Positions 8,343 through 16,303 of a stretch of DNA of 64,000 bases are shown here, in pieces. The stretch lies in NCBI RefSeq assembly GCF_023243115.1, contig NZ_CP085081.1, positions 4,237,001-4,301,000 on the forward strand, given 5' to 3'. Within the stretch, counting starts at the first letter, position 1. The number at the start of each line of letters is the position of its first letter. Source of the stretch: Sediminicoccus sp. KRV36. Its GTDB lineage: Bacteria > Pseudomonadota > Alphaproteobacteria > Acetobacterales > Acetobacteraceae. The translations under genes and the position numbers were made by a program. The notes under the pieces are model-generated. The model saw only the letters and a program-made list of their open reading frames with translations. It made no database searches and had not been told where the DNA came from.

Positions 8343-9106
8343 CCCCCCTCACCGCGCTCCTGGCCGAAGCGCGGCAATCCGGGCGGCAGGTGGCGAGCTT
8401 GCCGGCCGAACTCATCCCAGCGGATGACGCAGCCGGCTATGCCATCGCGGATGCCGTCGCGGCGGAGCTCGGCTGGGAGCCGCTGGGCTGGAAGATCGCC
8501 GGCACCACAGCGGCCATGCGCCAGCGCCTGAAGGTGAGCGAGCCGATCTGCGGCCGGACCTATCGCCGCTTCGCCCTGGCCTCGCCCGCGCAGCTGCCAC
8601 ATGCGGCGCTGCTCGACCCGCTGGTGGAATGCGAATTCTTCGTGACGCTGGGCGCTGACCTGCCCTTCCGTCCGGAGCCCTTCTCGATGCCGGAGATTCG
8701 CGCGGCGGTGGGCCAGGTGCAGGCCGGGATCGAGGTGGCGGAATGCCGCTTCCCCATGCGCGCCCTGCCGCCCCTGCCCGCGATCCTCGCCGATGGCAGC
8801 GCCTCCGGCCGCTACATCTTCGGCGATGCCATCCCGGACTGGCGCGCGGGCCTGGCCGCGCTCCGGGTGGTGCTGGAGGTGGATGGCGTGGCGCTGCGCG
8901 AGGGCAGCGGCGCCGATGTAATGGGCGACCCGCTGGCGCCGATCCTCTGGCTCACCGAGGCAAGGCGGCGGCGCGGCGAGGGGCTGCGCGCGGGGCAGAT
9001 GATCAGCACCGGCTCCTGCACCGGCATGCTGCCGGTTCGCGCCGGGCAGCAGATGCGTGCAAGATTTGGCGACAGCGCCCTGGTGGAGATCGCCTTCGAT
9101 GGATGA
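8339..9106 (+). CDS. 2-keto-4-pentenoate hydratase-like protein (FAH/MhpD fold)
   Basis: 255 residues of the hydratase/decarboxylase branch. Features include YAIADAVAAELGWEPLGWKI near the N-terminus, the acidic metal site in LVECEFFVTLG, GIEVAECRF, and the closing GQMISTGSCTGM segment that resembles the G-x-x-x-x-x-G-T/S turn of this fold. Members add water to 2-oxo-alkenoates formed in ring-cleavage pathways. Its ATG overlaps the acyl-CoA dehydrogenase stop, and its own stop overlaps the next start, so the three genes are one translation unit. Confidence 0.85.
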   Translation: MTPLTALLAEARQSGRQVASLPAELIPADDAAGYAIADAVAAELGWEPLGWKIAGTTAAMRQRLKVSEPICGRTYRRFALASPAQLPHAALLDPLVECEFFVTLGADLPFRPEPFSMPEIRAAVGQVQAGIEVAECRFPMRALPPLPAILADGSASGRYIFGDAIPDWRAGLAALRVVLEVDGVALREGSGADVMGDPLAPILWLTEARRRRGEGLRAGQMISTGSCTGMLPVRAGQQMRARFGDSALVEIAFDG

Positions 9107-10337
9107 CGCCAAATTTCCCCGCGTGGCGATCCCGATCCTGGTGGGGGCGGCCATCATGCTGGGTCTCAGCATGGGGCTGCGGCAAAGCCTGGGGCTTTTC
9201 GTCCAACCCGCCTCGCGCGACCTGGCGATCGGCGTGAGCGACTTCACCCTCGCCATCGCCATCCAGAACCTGATCTGGGGCGTCTTGCAGCCCTTCGCGG
9301 GCATCCTGGCGGTGCGGCTCGGCTTCCGCGCGGTGATGGTGGGTGGCGCCGTGCTCTATGCGCTGGGCATGCTCACTCTCTCGCTGGCCGGCGGGGCGGC
9401 GACGGTGATGCTGGGGGCCGGCATCCTGGTCGGCGCGGGCATGGCCTGCACGGCGGGCGGCATCGCCATGGCCACGGCCTCGCGCGCGGTCTCGGCCGCG
9501 CGGCGCAGCGGGGTGCTGGGCATGGTCTCGGCGGCGGGTTCGCTGGGCGCGCTGGTGGCCGCCCCGCTGGGGCAGATGCTGATGGAGCAATTCGGCTGGC
9601 GCGTCGCCGTCTTCGGCTTTTTCCTGCTGGCGCTGACGATCCTGCCCGCCGCCTGGATGGCCGGCCGCGTGGACCGAATTGCGCTGCCTCAGGCCAGCGC
9701 CGGCGAGAATTCCGCCAGGGCGGCCACGCGCCTTGCCTTGCGGCATCCGGGCTTCCTGGTGATGGCCTGCGCCTATTTCGTCTGTGGCCTGCAACTGGTG
9801 TTCCTGACCACGCATCTGCCCTCCTACCTCAATCTTTGCGGGATGGATCCCATGCTGGGGGCGCAGGCGCTGGCCTTGATCGGCGCCTTCAACGTGGCGG
9901 GCAGCCTGTTCTTCGGCTGGGCCGGCGGGCGCTGGCCCAAGGGGGTGCTGCTGGGCGGCATCTATTTCTGCCGCTCGATCATCCTCGGCTGGTATTTCCT
10001 GCTGCCGCCCACGCCTGAATCCACGCTGGTCTTCGCGGCGCTGATGGGGCTGCTCTGGCTCGGTGTCGGGCCGCTGGTCTCGGGCATGGTGGCGGAGATG
10101 TTCGGTCTGCGCTGGCAGGCCATGATCCAGGGCTTCGCCTTCTTCAGCCACCAGCTGGGCAGCTTCCTGGGCGCCTATGGCGGCGGCGTGATCTTTGACG
10201 CGATGGGCAGCTATGACCTGGCCTGGAAGCTGGGCGTGGCGATGGGACTGACCGCGGGGGTGGTGCAGATCCTGGTGGCCTGGCCCCGGCATCCCCTCGG
10301 ACGCCCCCCTGAGCGGCAGAGAGCGCTGCCCGCCTGA
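9099..10337 (+). CDS. MFS transporter (oxalate/formate antiporter-like)
   Basis: 412 residues with about 12 hydrophobic helices. I chose the ATG at 9099, which overlaps the end of the hydratase gene (ATGGATGA). An earlier in-frame ATG at 9057 would add a polar 14-residue extension. Early segments such as GLSMGLRQSLGLFVQP and the N-terminal half resemble the oxalate/formate antiporter and monocarboxylate branches. The operon position suggests import of the substrate degraded by the two upstream enzymes. Confidence 0.9.
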   Translation: MDDAKFPRVAIPILVGAAIMLGLSMGLRQSLGLFVQPASRDLAIGVSDFTLAIAIQNLIWGVLQPFAGILAVRLGFRAVMVGGAVLYALGMLTLSLAGGAATVMLGAGILVGAGMACTAGGIAMATASRAVSAARRSGVLGMVSAAGSLGALVAAPLGQMLMEQFGWRVAVFGFFLLALTILPAAWMAGRVDRIALPQASAGENSARAATRLALRHPGFLVMACAYFVCGLQLVFLTTHLPSYLNLCGMDPMLGAQALALIGAFNVAGSLFFGWAGGRWPKGVLLGGIYFCRSIILGWYFLLPPTPESTLVFAALMGLLWLGVGPLVSGMVAEMFGLRWQAMIQGFAFFSHQLGSFLGAYGGGVIFDAMGSYDLAWKLGVAMGLTAGVVQILVAWPRHPLGRPPERQRALPA

Positions 10338-10449
10338 CGGGATGGCGCTTTCATCCGCGTCGCAGGCAACTTTCTTGCCGCTGGGCGCTTGAAGCTGTGG
10401 CACCGCGCGGCACCCCGCCGCCTTTGCCCCATCCTTCAAGGAATTCGCC

Positions 10450-11208
10450 ATGACCTCCCCCGATACGCGACGCCTGAACCTGCTGCCCGTCACCCTGGCC
10501 GCCGCCATGGCCCTCACGCCCATGCTGGCCAACGCCCAGGCCGATGGCACGCCGGGCAACCCCGCCAGCACCGCCATTGGCCGAACGATTGATCGAGCGA
10601 CGGGCACGCCCACCATCCCGGACGGCGCACCCGGCAACCCGCCCGGCACCGCCCTCGGCCGCGCCGTGGATCGCGCCACCGGCACGCCCACCACGCCCGA
10701 TGGCACCCCGGGCAATCCGGCCGGCACGGTGGTGGATCGCGCCGCGAACCGCGCCGCGACGGCGGTCCAATCGGCCACGCCCGCGCCCACCGTGGCACCC
10801 ACCGCAGCACCGACCGCGGCGCCCAACGTGGCACGCACCGCGACGCCCACTGCGGCACCCACCTTGGCGCCCCCCGCCGGCATGACGCCGGGCGCCGCGG
10901 CCATCGCCCGCCCGCGCCTCAGCCAGCTCATCGGCGGGCATGTCTATAATGACCGCAACGAGCGGATCGGCGAGGTGGATGAGATCCTGCTCTCGGCGCC
11001 CGGTGGCCTCGCTTCCAATTCCGGCACCGGCCCCACCGCCATCATCCAGGTCGGCGGCTTTCTCGGCATGGGTGGCCGGCTGGTGACGCTGCCGCTGGGC
11101 GATCTGCGCTGGAACGCCGAGCGCGAACACATCGTCATGCCGGGCGCCACCAAGGAATCCCTCGCCGCCCGTCCGGCCTTTGAATATGTGATGCTGCGCG
11201 CGCGCTGA
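10450..11208 (+). CDS. PRC-barrel domain protein with low-complexity Ala/Pro/Thr region
   Basis: 252 residues. A signal peptide ends near residue 30 (ANAQA). Next come imperfect repeats of a roughly 30-residue unit (DGTPGNP / GTALGRAVDRATGTPT) and an A-P-T-rich linker. A PRC-barrel occupies about residues 155-245 (LIGGHVYNDRNERIGEVDEI and VTLPLGDLRWN). PRC-barrels mediate protein or metal interactions, and exported forms are common in alphaproteobacteria. Role unknown. It appears to be a single-gene unit ending at an intrinsic terminator. Confidence 0.82.
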   Translation: MTSPDTRRLNLLPVTLAAAMALTPMLANAQADGTPGNPASTAIGRTIDRATGTPTIPDGAPGNPPGTALGRAVDRATGTPTTPDGTPGNPAGTVVDRAANRAATAVQSATPAPTVAPTAAPTAAPNVARTATPTAAPTLAPPAGMTPGAAAIARPRLSQLIGGHVYNDRNERIGEVDEILLSAPGGLASNSGTGPTAIIQVGGFLGMGGRLVTLPLGDLRWNAEREHIVMPGATKESLAARPAFEYVMLRAR

Positions 11209-11235
11209 AGCTTCTCGACGCGATGCTGAACGGAG

Positions 11236-11257
11236 CGGCGCGGGGCAACCCGCGCCG
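11236..11257 (+). terminator. Intrinsic terminator after the PRC-barrel gene
   Basis: GGCGCGGG, a GCAA tetraloop and CCCGCGCC form a perfect 8-bp stem, extended by one C-G pair on the outside and followed by GTTTCC. It lies 28 bp after the stop codon. Confidence 0.7.
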
Positions 11258-11363
11258 TTTCCATGTCCGCCGCCGACGCGTCCCCCGCGGACGATGCCAC
11301 AGGAATCCAGGGCCGGCCGAGACGCGCATGCAACGATGACGCCAGGCCCGCGTTTCTTTCGTC

Positions 11364-11969
11364 ATGAGAAGTGAAGCGCCCACGTCACCGTGCCTTCCCC
11401 TCCCCTCCTTCCAGGCGCTGCTGGTGGCAAGCCTGCCCGTGCTCCGACAGCGCGCCCTCTCCCTCACGCGGCACAAGGCCGATGCCGAGGATCTGATGCA
11501 GACCGCCATCGCCAGCGCCCTGGCCGCCGAAGCGTCATTCGAGCCGGGCACGAATTTCCGCGCCTGGATGACGCGCATCCTGCGCAACCGCTTCTTCTCC
11601 AACCTGCGCAGCCGCCGCGAGACGGTGGAGCTGGAGCACGCCCCGGCCGGCGCGCTCAGCCGCAGCGGCGGGCAGGAGGAAAGCCTCGCCATGCAGGAAC
11701 TTGCCCGCTGCGTGGCTGTGCTGCCACGCGAGCAGCGCCGCATCCTGCTGATGATCACCGTGGACGGCCTGTCCTACACCGAGGCCTCGGAGCAATTGGG
11801 CGTCGCCGTGGGCACGCTGAAATGCCGCGTCTTTCGCGCCCGCCGGCAGTTGCGGATGGCCCTGCTCGGGCAGGATGAGCCCGCAGCGCCCGGCAAGCCC
11901 GAAGCGCTTCATCCAATGGCTTCGGCGAGGCCCGCCAGGGCACGGCCGGCGCTGGCCGTCGCCGGATGA
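11364..11969 (+). CDS. ECF sigma factor, EcfG-like general stress type
   Basis: 201 residues. Region 2 contains ADAEDLMQTAIASALAAEAS and PGTNFRAWMTRILRNRFFSN, close to the EcfG pattern. Region 4 has LPREQRRILLMITVDGLSY and a helix-turn-helix VAVGTLKCRVFRARRQL. EcfG directs the alphaproteobacterial general stress response and is held by the anti-sigma factor NepR. A NepR-like gene follows about 150 bp downstream, which supports the assignment. No phyR response regulator or sensor kinase is in the window. The C-terminal Ala/Pro/Arg-rich tail of about 30 residues is an extra. Confidence 0.82.
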   Translation: MRSEAPTSPCLPLPSFQALLVASLPVLRQRALSLTRHKADAEDLMQTAIASALAAEASFEPGTNFRAWMTRILRNRFFSNLRSRRETVELEHAPAGALSRSGGQEESLAMQELARCVAVLPREQRRILLMITVDGLSYTEASEQLGVAVGTLKCRVFRARRQLRMALLGQDEPAAPGKPEALHPMASARPARARPALAVAG

Positions 11970-12117
11970 TGGCGCGCTTTTCGGTGGCATCGCCGGGGCC
12001 GGCCAGCCGGGCCGCGGCTCCGGTCTCCATGGGGGCAAGCGCATGTTTCTGATACCCAGCCCCATCCGCCCGAATGGCTCCGCCGCCACGGGCAACATGG
12101 CTGCAGCGGGGAACACG

Positions 12118-12342
12118 ATGATCACGCCTTCAGGATCGGGCGCGCACAGCCCCCTTCGCCGCCCGTCTCGCCGCGGCAAGGGGCGCGGCCCCGCCCGGCC
12201 TCATGATGAATTCGACCAATGGCTGGATCTTCGCCTGCGGGAGCTTTTTGCCGAAATCTCCGGCGACCCGCTGCCGGCCGAACTCCTGGCCCTGATCAGC
12301 AGCGAGCCAGCAGGCTCCATCCGGGATCAGTCGGCCGGTTAG
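12118..12342 (+). CDS. NepR-like anti-sigma factor
   Basis: A 74-residue protein from the ATG at 12118. The frame is open much further upstream, to 11875 inside the sigma gene, but the conserved part lies entirely at the C-terminus, and 60-75 residues is the normal NepR size. The signature is the amphipathic stretch FDQWLDLRLRELFAEISGD followed by PLPAELLALI, which fits the NepR consensus (helix, then PxP and a second helix). NepR binds EcfG and is removed by phosphorylated PhyR. The segment before it is basic and disordered. Alternative starts are 12043 and 12097. Confidence 0.65.
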   Translation: MITPSGSGAHSPLRRPSRRGKGRGPARPHDEFDQWLDLRLRELFAEISGDPLPAELLALISSEPAGSIRDQSAG

Positions 12343-12529
12343 TTTCCCGAAAGGCCCGCAGACCGGGCGCCGCAGAACCGGCCCGGCCCGCGCGCTGAGC
12401 GACTTCCATGCGGGCCTGGACGGCTCCCGCCGCGCCGAAGCAGGGAAGGCGGGGCGCGGTCTTAGAGCGAGAGACACTTCCCGCTTCTGGCGGCCTGAGA
12501 GGCACGCCTGCCGCAGGGCCCTGCCGGCC

Positions 12530-13513
12530 TTACTCCACGCGGATATTCCGTGCGCGGATCACCTGGCCCCAGCGCTCGAATTCCTGCGCGGTAAAGCGCT
12601 CCATCTCCGCCTGCGAATTACCGACGGCCACCAGCCCTGCCGCGGCCATGCGGGTGATGACGGGCGGATGCGCTACCGCTTCGCGCACGGCGGCACCCAG
12701 GCGCTCCATCGCGGCCGGCGGGGTGCCGGCCGGCACGGCGATGCTGCCCCAGCTCTGCACAGTGGCATCGGCGAAGCCGGCTTCCGCGAAGGTCGGCGCA
12801 CCCGGCAGCACGGCGATCCGCTCCGGCCCACTGGTGGCGAGGGCGCGAATGGCGCGCGCCCGCACCTGGCCGATGGAGGAGGCGGGCTGGTCCAGCATCA
12901 CCTGCACCGTGCCGTTCACAAGATCGGACATGGCCTGGCCCGAACCGCGATAGGGCACATGCACCATCTGCGTGCCCGTCACGGCCATGAACAGTTCCGT
13001 GAAGATATGCGTGCCAGACCCGACGCCCGAGGTGGCGAAGCTGAGCTGCCCCGGCCGCGCCCGCACATAGGCCACGAATTCCTGCAAGGTCTGCGCCGGG
13101 ATGGAGGGGTGGATCACCACGATCACATCCGTCGTGAAAATCTTGGAGAGGATGGTCAATTCGCGTCGCACATCCACCGCGCGCATGAGGCCCAGATGCG
13201 GTGCCTGGGTCATGACGCCATTGGTGGCGACCAGCATGGTGTAGCCATCGGGCGCACTGCGCGCCGCGGCCTCCACACCGACGGCACCGCCCGCGCCGGT
13301 GCGGTTTTCCACCACCACCGGCTGGCCCAGGGTATCGCTCAGCCGCTCGGCGATGATGCGGCCGCCGACATCCGTGCTGCCGCCGGGCGAAAACGGCACG
13401 ATCAGCCGCAATTGCCGGTTGGGCTGCCAGCCCGTCTGGGATGCGGGCTGGGCGGTGGCCGCCAGCGGCAGCAAGCCGGGGGCAGCCAGCAGGGAACGGC
13501 GGGTCAGGCGCAT
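12530..13513 (-). CDS. Bug family tripartite tricarboxylate transporter receptor
   Basis: 327 residues from the ATG at 13513, which begins a twin-Arg-like signal peptide (MRLTRRSLLAAPGLLPLAA); the frame is open further upstream but without a signal. Typical motifs are PFSPGGSTDVGGRIIAERL, VVENRTGAGG, VPYRGSGQAM and the DQPASS / LPGAPTFAEAG segments. Bug proteins are periplasmic binding proteins for carboxylates, normally delivering to TctA/TctB permeases. No permease genes are nearby, so this is an orphan receptor. RidA and a lipoprotein gene lie just upstream in the same direction. Confidence 0.92.
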   Translation of the reverse strand: MRLTRRSLLAAPGLLPLAATAQPASQTGWQPNRQLRLIVPFSPGGSTDVGGRIIAERLSDTLGQPVVVENRTGAGGAVGVEAAARSAPDGYTMLVATNGVMTQAPHLGLMRAVDVRRELTILSKIFTTDVIVVIHPSIPAQTLQEFVAYVRARPGQLSFATSGVGSGTHIFTELFMAVTGTQMVHVPYRGSGQAMSDLVNGTVQVMLDQPASSIGQVRARAIRALATSGPERIAVLPGAPTFAEAGFADATVQSWGSIAVPAGTPPAAMERLGAAVREAVAHPPVITRMAAAGLVAVGNSQAEMERFTAQEFERWGQVIRARNIRVE

Positions 13514-13529
13514 GGTGTGGCTCCGGGTG

Positions 13530-13919
13530 TCAGAGGGCGGCGAAGGCTTCCGCCTCCACCTCGACGACAAAGCGCGGATGCGCAAGCCCGGCGACGATCA
13601 GCAGCGTGCTGGTCGGCGCATGGCCCTCCATCGCGAGGTCCCGAGCGGCGCGCCAGGGGGCGACCAGGGCGGTGTCGGTGAGAAAGACGGTCAGCTTGAC
13701 GATCTGCGCCGGCCCCATGCCATGCGCCGCGAGCAGCTTGCGCAGATTGGCCAGCGCGAGGGCGATCTGTTCCTCGCCCGAATCCGGGATCGTTCCATCG
13801 GGGGCGATGCCCACCTGCCCCGAAAGCACCAGGCGACGGCCCGGCCCTTCGACCAGGGCCGCATGCGAATAGCGGGAGGCAGGGGCCAAGACGCCCGGCG
13901 GGTTGGAGAAGGTGATCAT
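13530..13919 (-). CDS. RidA/YjgF family protein
   Basis: 129 residues with the Rid fold pattern: LVLSGQVGIAPDGTIPDSGEEQ split over the first half, NLRKLLAAHGMGPAQIVKLT, and VVEVEAEAF at the end. The Arg that enamine/imine deaminases carry in the PAR-S/T motif is not evident: the matching place reads HAPTST. It may therefore belong to the Rid4-7 groups, which lack that Arg and whose roles are less clear. Its ATG overlaps the stop of the lipoprotein gene, and the Bug receptor starts 16 bp downstream, so the three probably form one operon. Confidence 0.85.
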   Translation of the reverse strand: MITFSNPPGVLAPASRYSHAALVEGPGRRLVLSGQVGIAPDGTIPDSGEEQIALALANLRKLLAAHGMGPAQIVKLTVFLTDTALVAPWRAARDLAMEGHAPTSTLLIVAGLAHPRFVVEVEAEAFAAL

Positions 13920-14530
13920 GTGCGGGGCAACTCCTCACGCGCGACGGGGGGCGGGGCGGGCGCCGTGCCGTCCACCACATAGGGGCGCAGCGCACGGCGG
14001 ATCTGGAATTCGAATTCCGTGTTCAGGTCGAACATGGTCTGGCGCAACAGGCTTTCCGCCCCGGCGCGGCGGGCCGCCGCGGTGCTCTCCACGCTGCGCG
14101 AACGCTCGGCCGAGGCCTCGGCGAAACCGAGCCTGCGGTCCCCCGCATCCAGGATATCCACCCGCGCGGTGAGCTGGCACAGCAGCCGCTCACCCGGATC
14201 ACCGGCGAAAAGGCCGCTGCCGGCCGCGTTGCGCGTGCGGATGATCTGCGCGCGGGTGACGCCGAAACGCGCGCGATGCTCGGTGCCGAAGGCGGCCAGT
14301 CGGTCCCGGCCCATGATCCGCACCGCCTCGGCCGGGCTTGGCTGCATGTCGCGCCCCACATCATTGGGGCCGGGCATCGGCATGCGGTCCTCGATGTCGA
14401 TGCGCGACACATCGAGGCGGATCTGCGTGAGATGCGTGTACCCGATCGGCGGCCCATCGGCCTGGGGCGGCGGCGGCGTCCCGGCGCATGCGGCCAGCGG
14501 CAGAAGCAGCAGGAGGCGGCGTTGCGGCAT
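13916..14530 (-). CDS. Putative lipoprotein of unknown function
   Basis: 204 residues from the ATG at 14530; the ATG at 14548 would add six residues. A short hydrophobic signal ends in the lipobox LAAC, followed by a Pro-rich linker. The body contains THLTQIRLDVSRIDIEDRM and a C-terminal amphipathic region. The pattern of a short lipoprotein with alternating beta segments suggests an outer-membrane-attached periplasmic protein, but I do not recognise the family. It is coupled to RidA downstream (ATGA) and follows hslO upstream in the same direction. Confidence 0.72.
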   Translation of the reverse strand: MPQRRLLLLLPLAACAGTPPPPQADGPPIGYTHLTQIRLDVSRIDIEDRMPMPGPNDVGRDMQPSPAEAVRIMGRDRLAAFGTEHRARFGVTRAQIIRTRNAAGSGLFAGDPGERLLCQLTARVDILDAGDRRLGFAEASAERSRSVESTAAARRAGAESLLRQTMFDLNTEFEFQIRRALRPYVVDGTAPAPPPVAREELPRT

Positions 14531-14544
14531 GATGTCCCCCGGTT

Positions 14545-15492
14545 TCATGTGTCTGTCCCGCGAATCCCGTCGCGGTTGAAGCGAAAACCATAATTGCAGA
14601 ATTCGCAGGTCATGGTGATGACCCCGGATTCGGCCATGTGGTCCAGGTCAGGGACCGAAAACCCCTCCAGCACCTGCGCGAGGCGCGAGCGGGAGCAGCG
14701 GCAGCCATAGGCCAGCGCGCGCGACTGCCCGACGGCCAGGCCCTCCAGCGCGAAAAGCCGGTGCAACAGCCCCTCGGGCGGCAGCGCGTCATCCAGCATC
14801 TCCGCCTCGGTCAGGGTGCCGGCCAGCACGATGGCGGTGCGCCACGCCTCATCCTGGGCTTCCTCGTCGAGCTCCTCGCCGATGCCGCCTTCGCCCGCCA
14901 CGCGCTCCATGATGAAGGCGCTGGCGCGCCAGCCCTTCTCGGTCTGGGCGCAAGCCAGGCGCAGATGCGTGCGCAATTGCTCGGACGTCGCGAAATAGGT
15001 GCCGGTCATCTCCGTCAGGTCGCCGCCCTCGATGGGAACAATCCCCTGGTAGCGCTCCATCTCATCGCCCTGGTCGCAGGTGAAGGCGAGGTAGCCACGG
15101 CCCAGCAGGGCGCGGGCGGAGACATTCTTGCCGTATTGCGCGAGCTTGCCGGCATCAACGCGGATATAGCCGCGCAGCTCGCCCTGGTCGGTGCAGTCGC
15201 TGATCAGCATGGAGATCGGCCCATCGCCTTTGGCCTGGACCGAGAAGCTGCCACGGTATTTCAGCGCGGAAGCGAGGCCCGCCGTCAGGGCCAGCGCCTC
15301 GCCCAGCAGGCGAATCACAGCATCGGCCCCGCTGTGGCGCGTCAACAGCGCATCGGCCAGCGGGCCGAGCCGGACAAGGCGGCCGCGCACCGGCTTGCCG
15401 TCCAGGTGAAAGGGCGTGACGCCGCGCGGCACGACAAGGTCGGGCACGGGCGGGCGGTCATGATCGAGGAAATCGGGCGTCGGTTGGGTCAC
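14545..15492 (-). CDS. hslO: Hsp33 redox-regulated chaperone
   Basis: 315 residues. The C-terminal zinc switch is complete: C-x-C in YGCRCSRSR and C-x-x-C in TCEFCNYGF. The N-terminal substrate-binding domain shows ALKYRGSFSVQAKGDGPISM, DCTDQGELRGY and the GRGYLAFT segment. Hsp33 is a cytosolic holdase switched on when oxidation releases zinc and forms disulfides. Its 3' end overlaps or touches the lipoprotein start by a few bases, depending on which ATG is used. Confidence 0.95.
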   Translation of the reverse strand: MTQPTPDFLDHDRPPVPDLVVPRGVTPFHLDGKPVRGRLVRLGPLADALLTRHSGADAVIRLLGEALALTAGLASALKYRGSFSVQAKGDGPISMLISDCTDQGELRGYIRVDAGKLAQYGKNVSARALLGRGYLAFTCDQGDEMERYQGIVPIEGGDLTEMTGTYFATSEQLRTHLRLACAQTEKGWRASAFIMERVAGEGGIGEELDEEAQDEAWRTAIVLAGTLTEAEMLDDALPPEGLLHRLFALEGLAVGQSRALAYGCRCSRSRLAQVLEGFSVPDLDHMAESGVITMTCEFCNYGFRFNRDGIRGTDT

Positions 15493-15583
15493 GCCCCAGG
15501 ATTAGACCAGACCGGACGGGCTTGCGAGGCTCAAGCGGCGCGAAAACCGCGGTCGCCGCGGGAAGCCCCACCTCGGCTCGGTG

Positions 15584-15628
15584 CCTGGTCCTGGTGGCAC
15601 GCGCCCTCAGCGCGTGACCAGGACCAGG
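15584..15628. terminator. Long hairpin upstream of hslO
   Basis: CCTGGTCCTGGT (15584-15595) pairs with 15617-15628 and CACGCGC (15598-15604) with 15610-15616, leaving a GG bulge and the loop CCTCA: 19 bp of stem. It overlaps the end of a small membrane-peptide ORF and lies between marR and hslO, both on the minus strand. There is no T-run, so it could be a terminator, an mRNA-stability structure or a processing site. Confidence 0.55.
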
Positions 15629-15702
15629 ATCTGCACAATGGCGGAGACAACCAGCAGGATCAGGATGATCCTGCCGAGTTGGCCCTGATCCGGCAGTTTC
15701 AA
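15607..15702 (-). CDS. Possible 31-residue single-helix membrane peptide
   Basis: Directly after marR an ORF starts with TTG that overlaps the marR stop (TTGA). It encodes K-L-P-D-Q-G-Q-L-G-R followed by an unbroken hydrophobic stretch (IILILLVVSAIVQILVLV) and a basic end (T-R-stop). The length, positive flanks and coupled start are what a genuine small membrane protein would show. It is too short for family assignment, and a chance hydrophobic frame is possible. Confidence 0.42.
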   Translation of the reverse strand: MKLPDQGQLGRIILILLVVSAIVQILVLVTR

Positions 15703-16178
15703 GCGGCCAGCGCGCTGCGGCGCACCTTGGGCGGCTTGACCATCATGGCGCGCAGCAACTGCTTGAGCTGGGCCTGGTCGATCGCCGGGAAGCGGGCCAG
15801 CACCTCGGCCTCATGCGCCTTCGCCGCCACCAGCAGATCCTTCACCATGTGCTCGCCGCGCGGCAACATCTGGATGCGGACCACGCGGCGGTCCCGCTGG
15901 TCCGGCATGCGCTTGACGATGCCATCACGCACCATGCGATCCAGCAGCTTGGTCATGGTGGGTTGCTGCAGCAGGCAGGCCTCGGCCAGGCCGGTCACCG
16001 TCTCGCCCGGGCTGCCCGACAGCGTGGCGAGCACGCGCCAGACCGGCACGGAAACCCCTTCCTTGCGGAGCTTCGCATGGAATTCGCTTGAAATGGCGTG
16101 CGACCCTCGCGCCAGCAAATACAGCAGGTAGTCGTCCACGAAACGATCAGAATTGGGCGCAGCGGATTCCATCATCAA
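15699..16178 (-). CDS. MarR family transcriptional regulator
   Basis: 159 residues with the winged helix core VPVWRVLATLSGSPGETVTGLAEACLLQQPT split over residues about 44-75, and the wing RMPDQRDRRVVRIQML. It is divergent from the NicX-like dioxygenase operon. In Pseudomonas a MarR-type regulator (NicR) controls the matching nicotinate genes, so the arrangement points to control of pyridine or related aromatic degradation, with the substrate or an intermediate as inducer. The 125-bp shared control region contains a direct repeat that could be its operator. Confidence 0.9.
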   Translation of the reverse strand: MMMESAAPNSDRFVDDYLLYLLARGSHAISSEFHAKLRKEGVSVPVWRVLATLSGSPGETVTGLAEACLLQQPTMTKLLDRMVRDGIVKRMPDQRDRRVVRIQMLPRGEHMVKDLLVAAKAHEAEVLARFPAIDQAQLKQLLRAMMVKPPKVRRSALAA

Positions 16179-16232
16179 CCTCGGTTTAATGCTTCACTGG
16201 AATGGATTCTGATCCGGTTTCACGGGCATGCA

Positions 16233-16249
16233 ATTACGGGAAATTACGG
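16233..16249. promoter_or_regulatory. ATTACGG direct repeat in the marR / dioxygenase intergenic region
   Basis: ATTACGG occurs at 16233-16239 and again at 16243-16249, one helical turn apart. The region is AT-richer than its surroundings and is the only control region for both divergent units. It is a candidate operator or activator site; no direct evidence links it to MarR. Confidence 0.35.
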
Positions 16250-16303
16250 ATGCCTGACATATGAAATATCATCTGTTATCCTGGTTCGATCCGGAGGCCC
16301 AAC

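Noticed and set aside
11875..12117. Longer form of the NepR-like protein starting inside the sigma gene
   Set aside because: The extra N-terminus is low-complexity and overlaps the sigma factor in another frame; the conserved part and normal family length begin near 12118.
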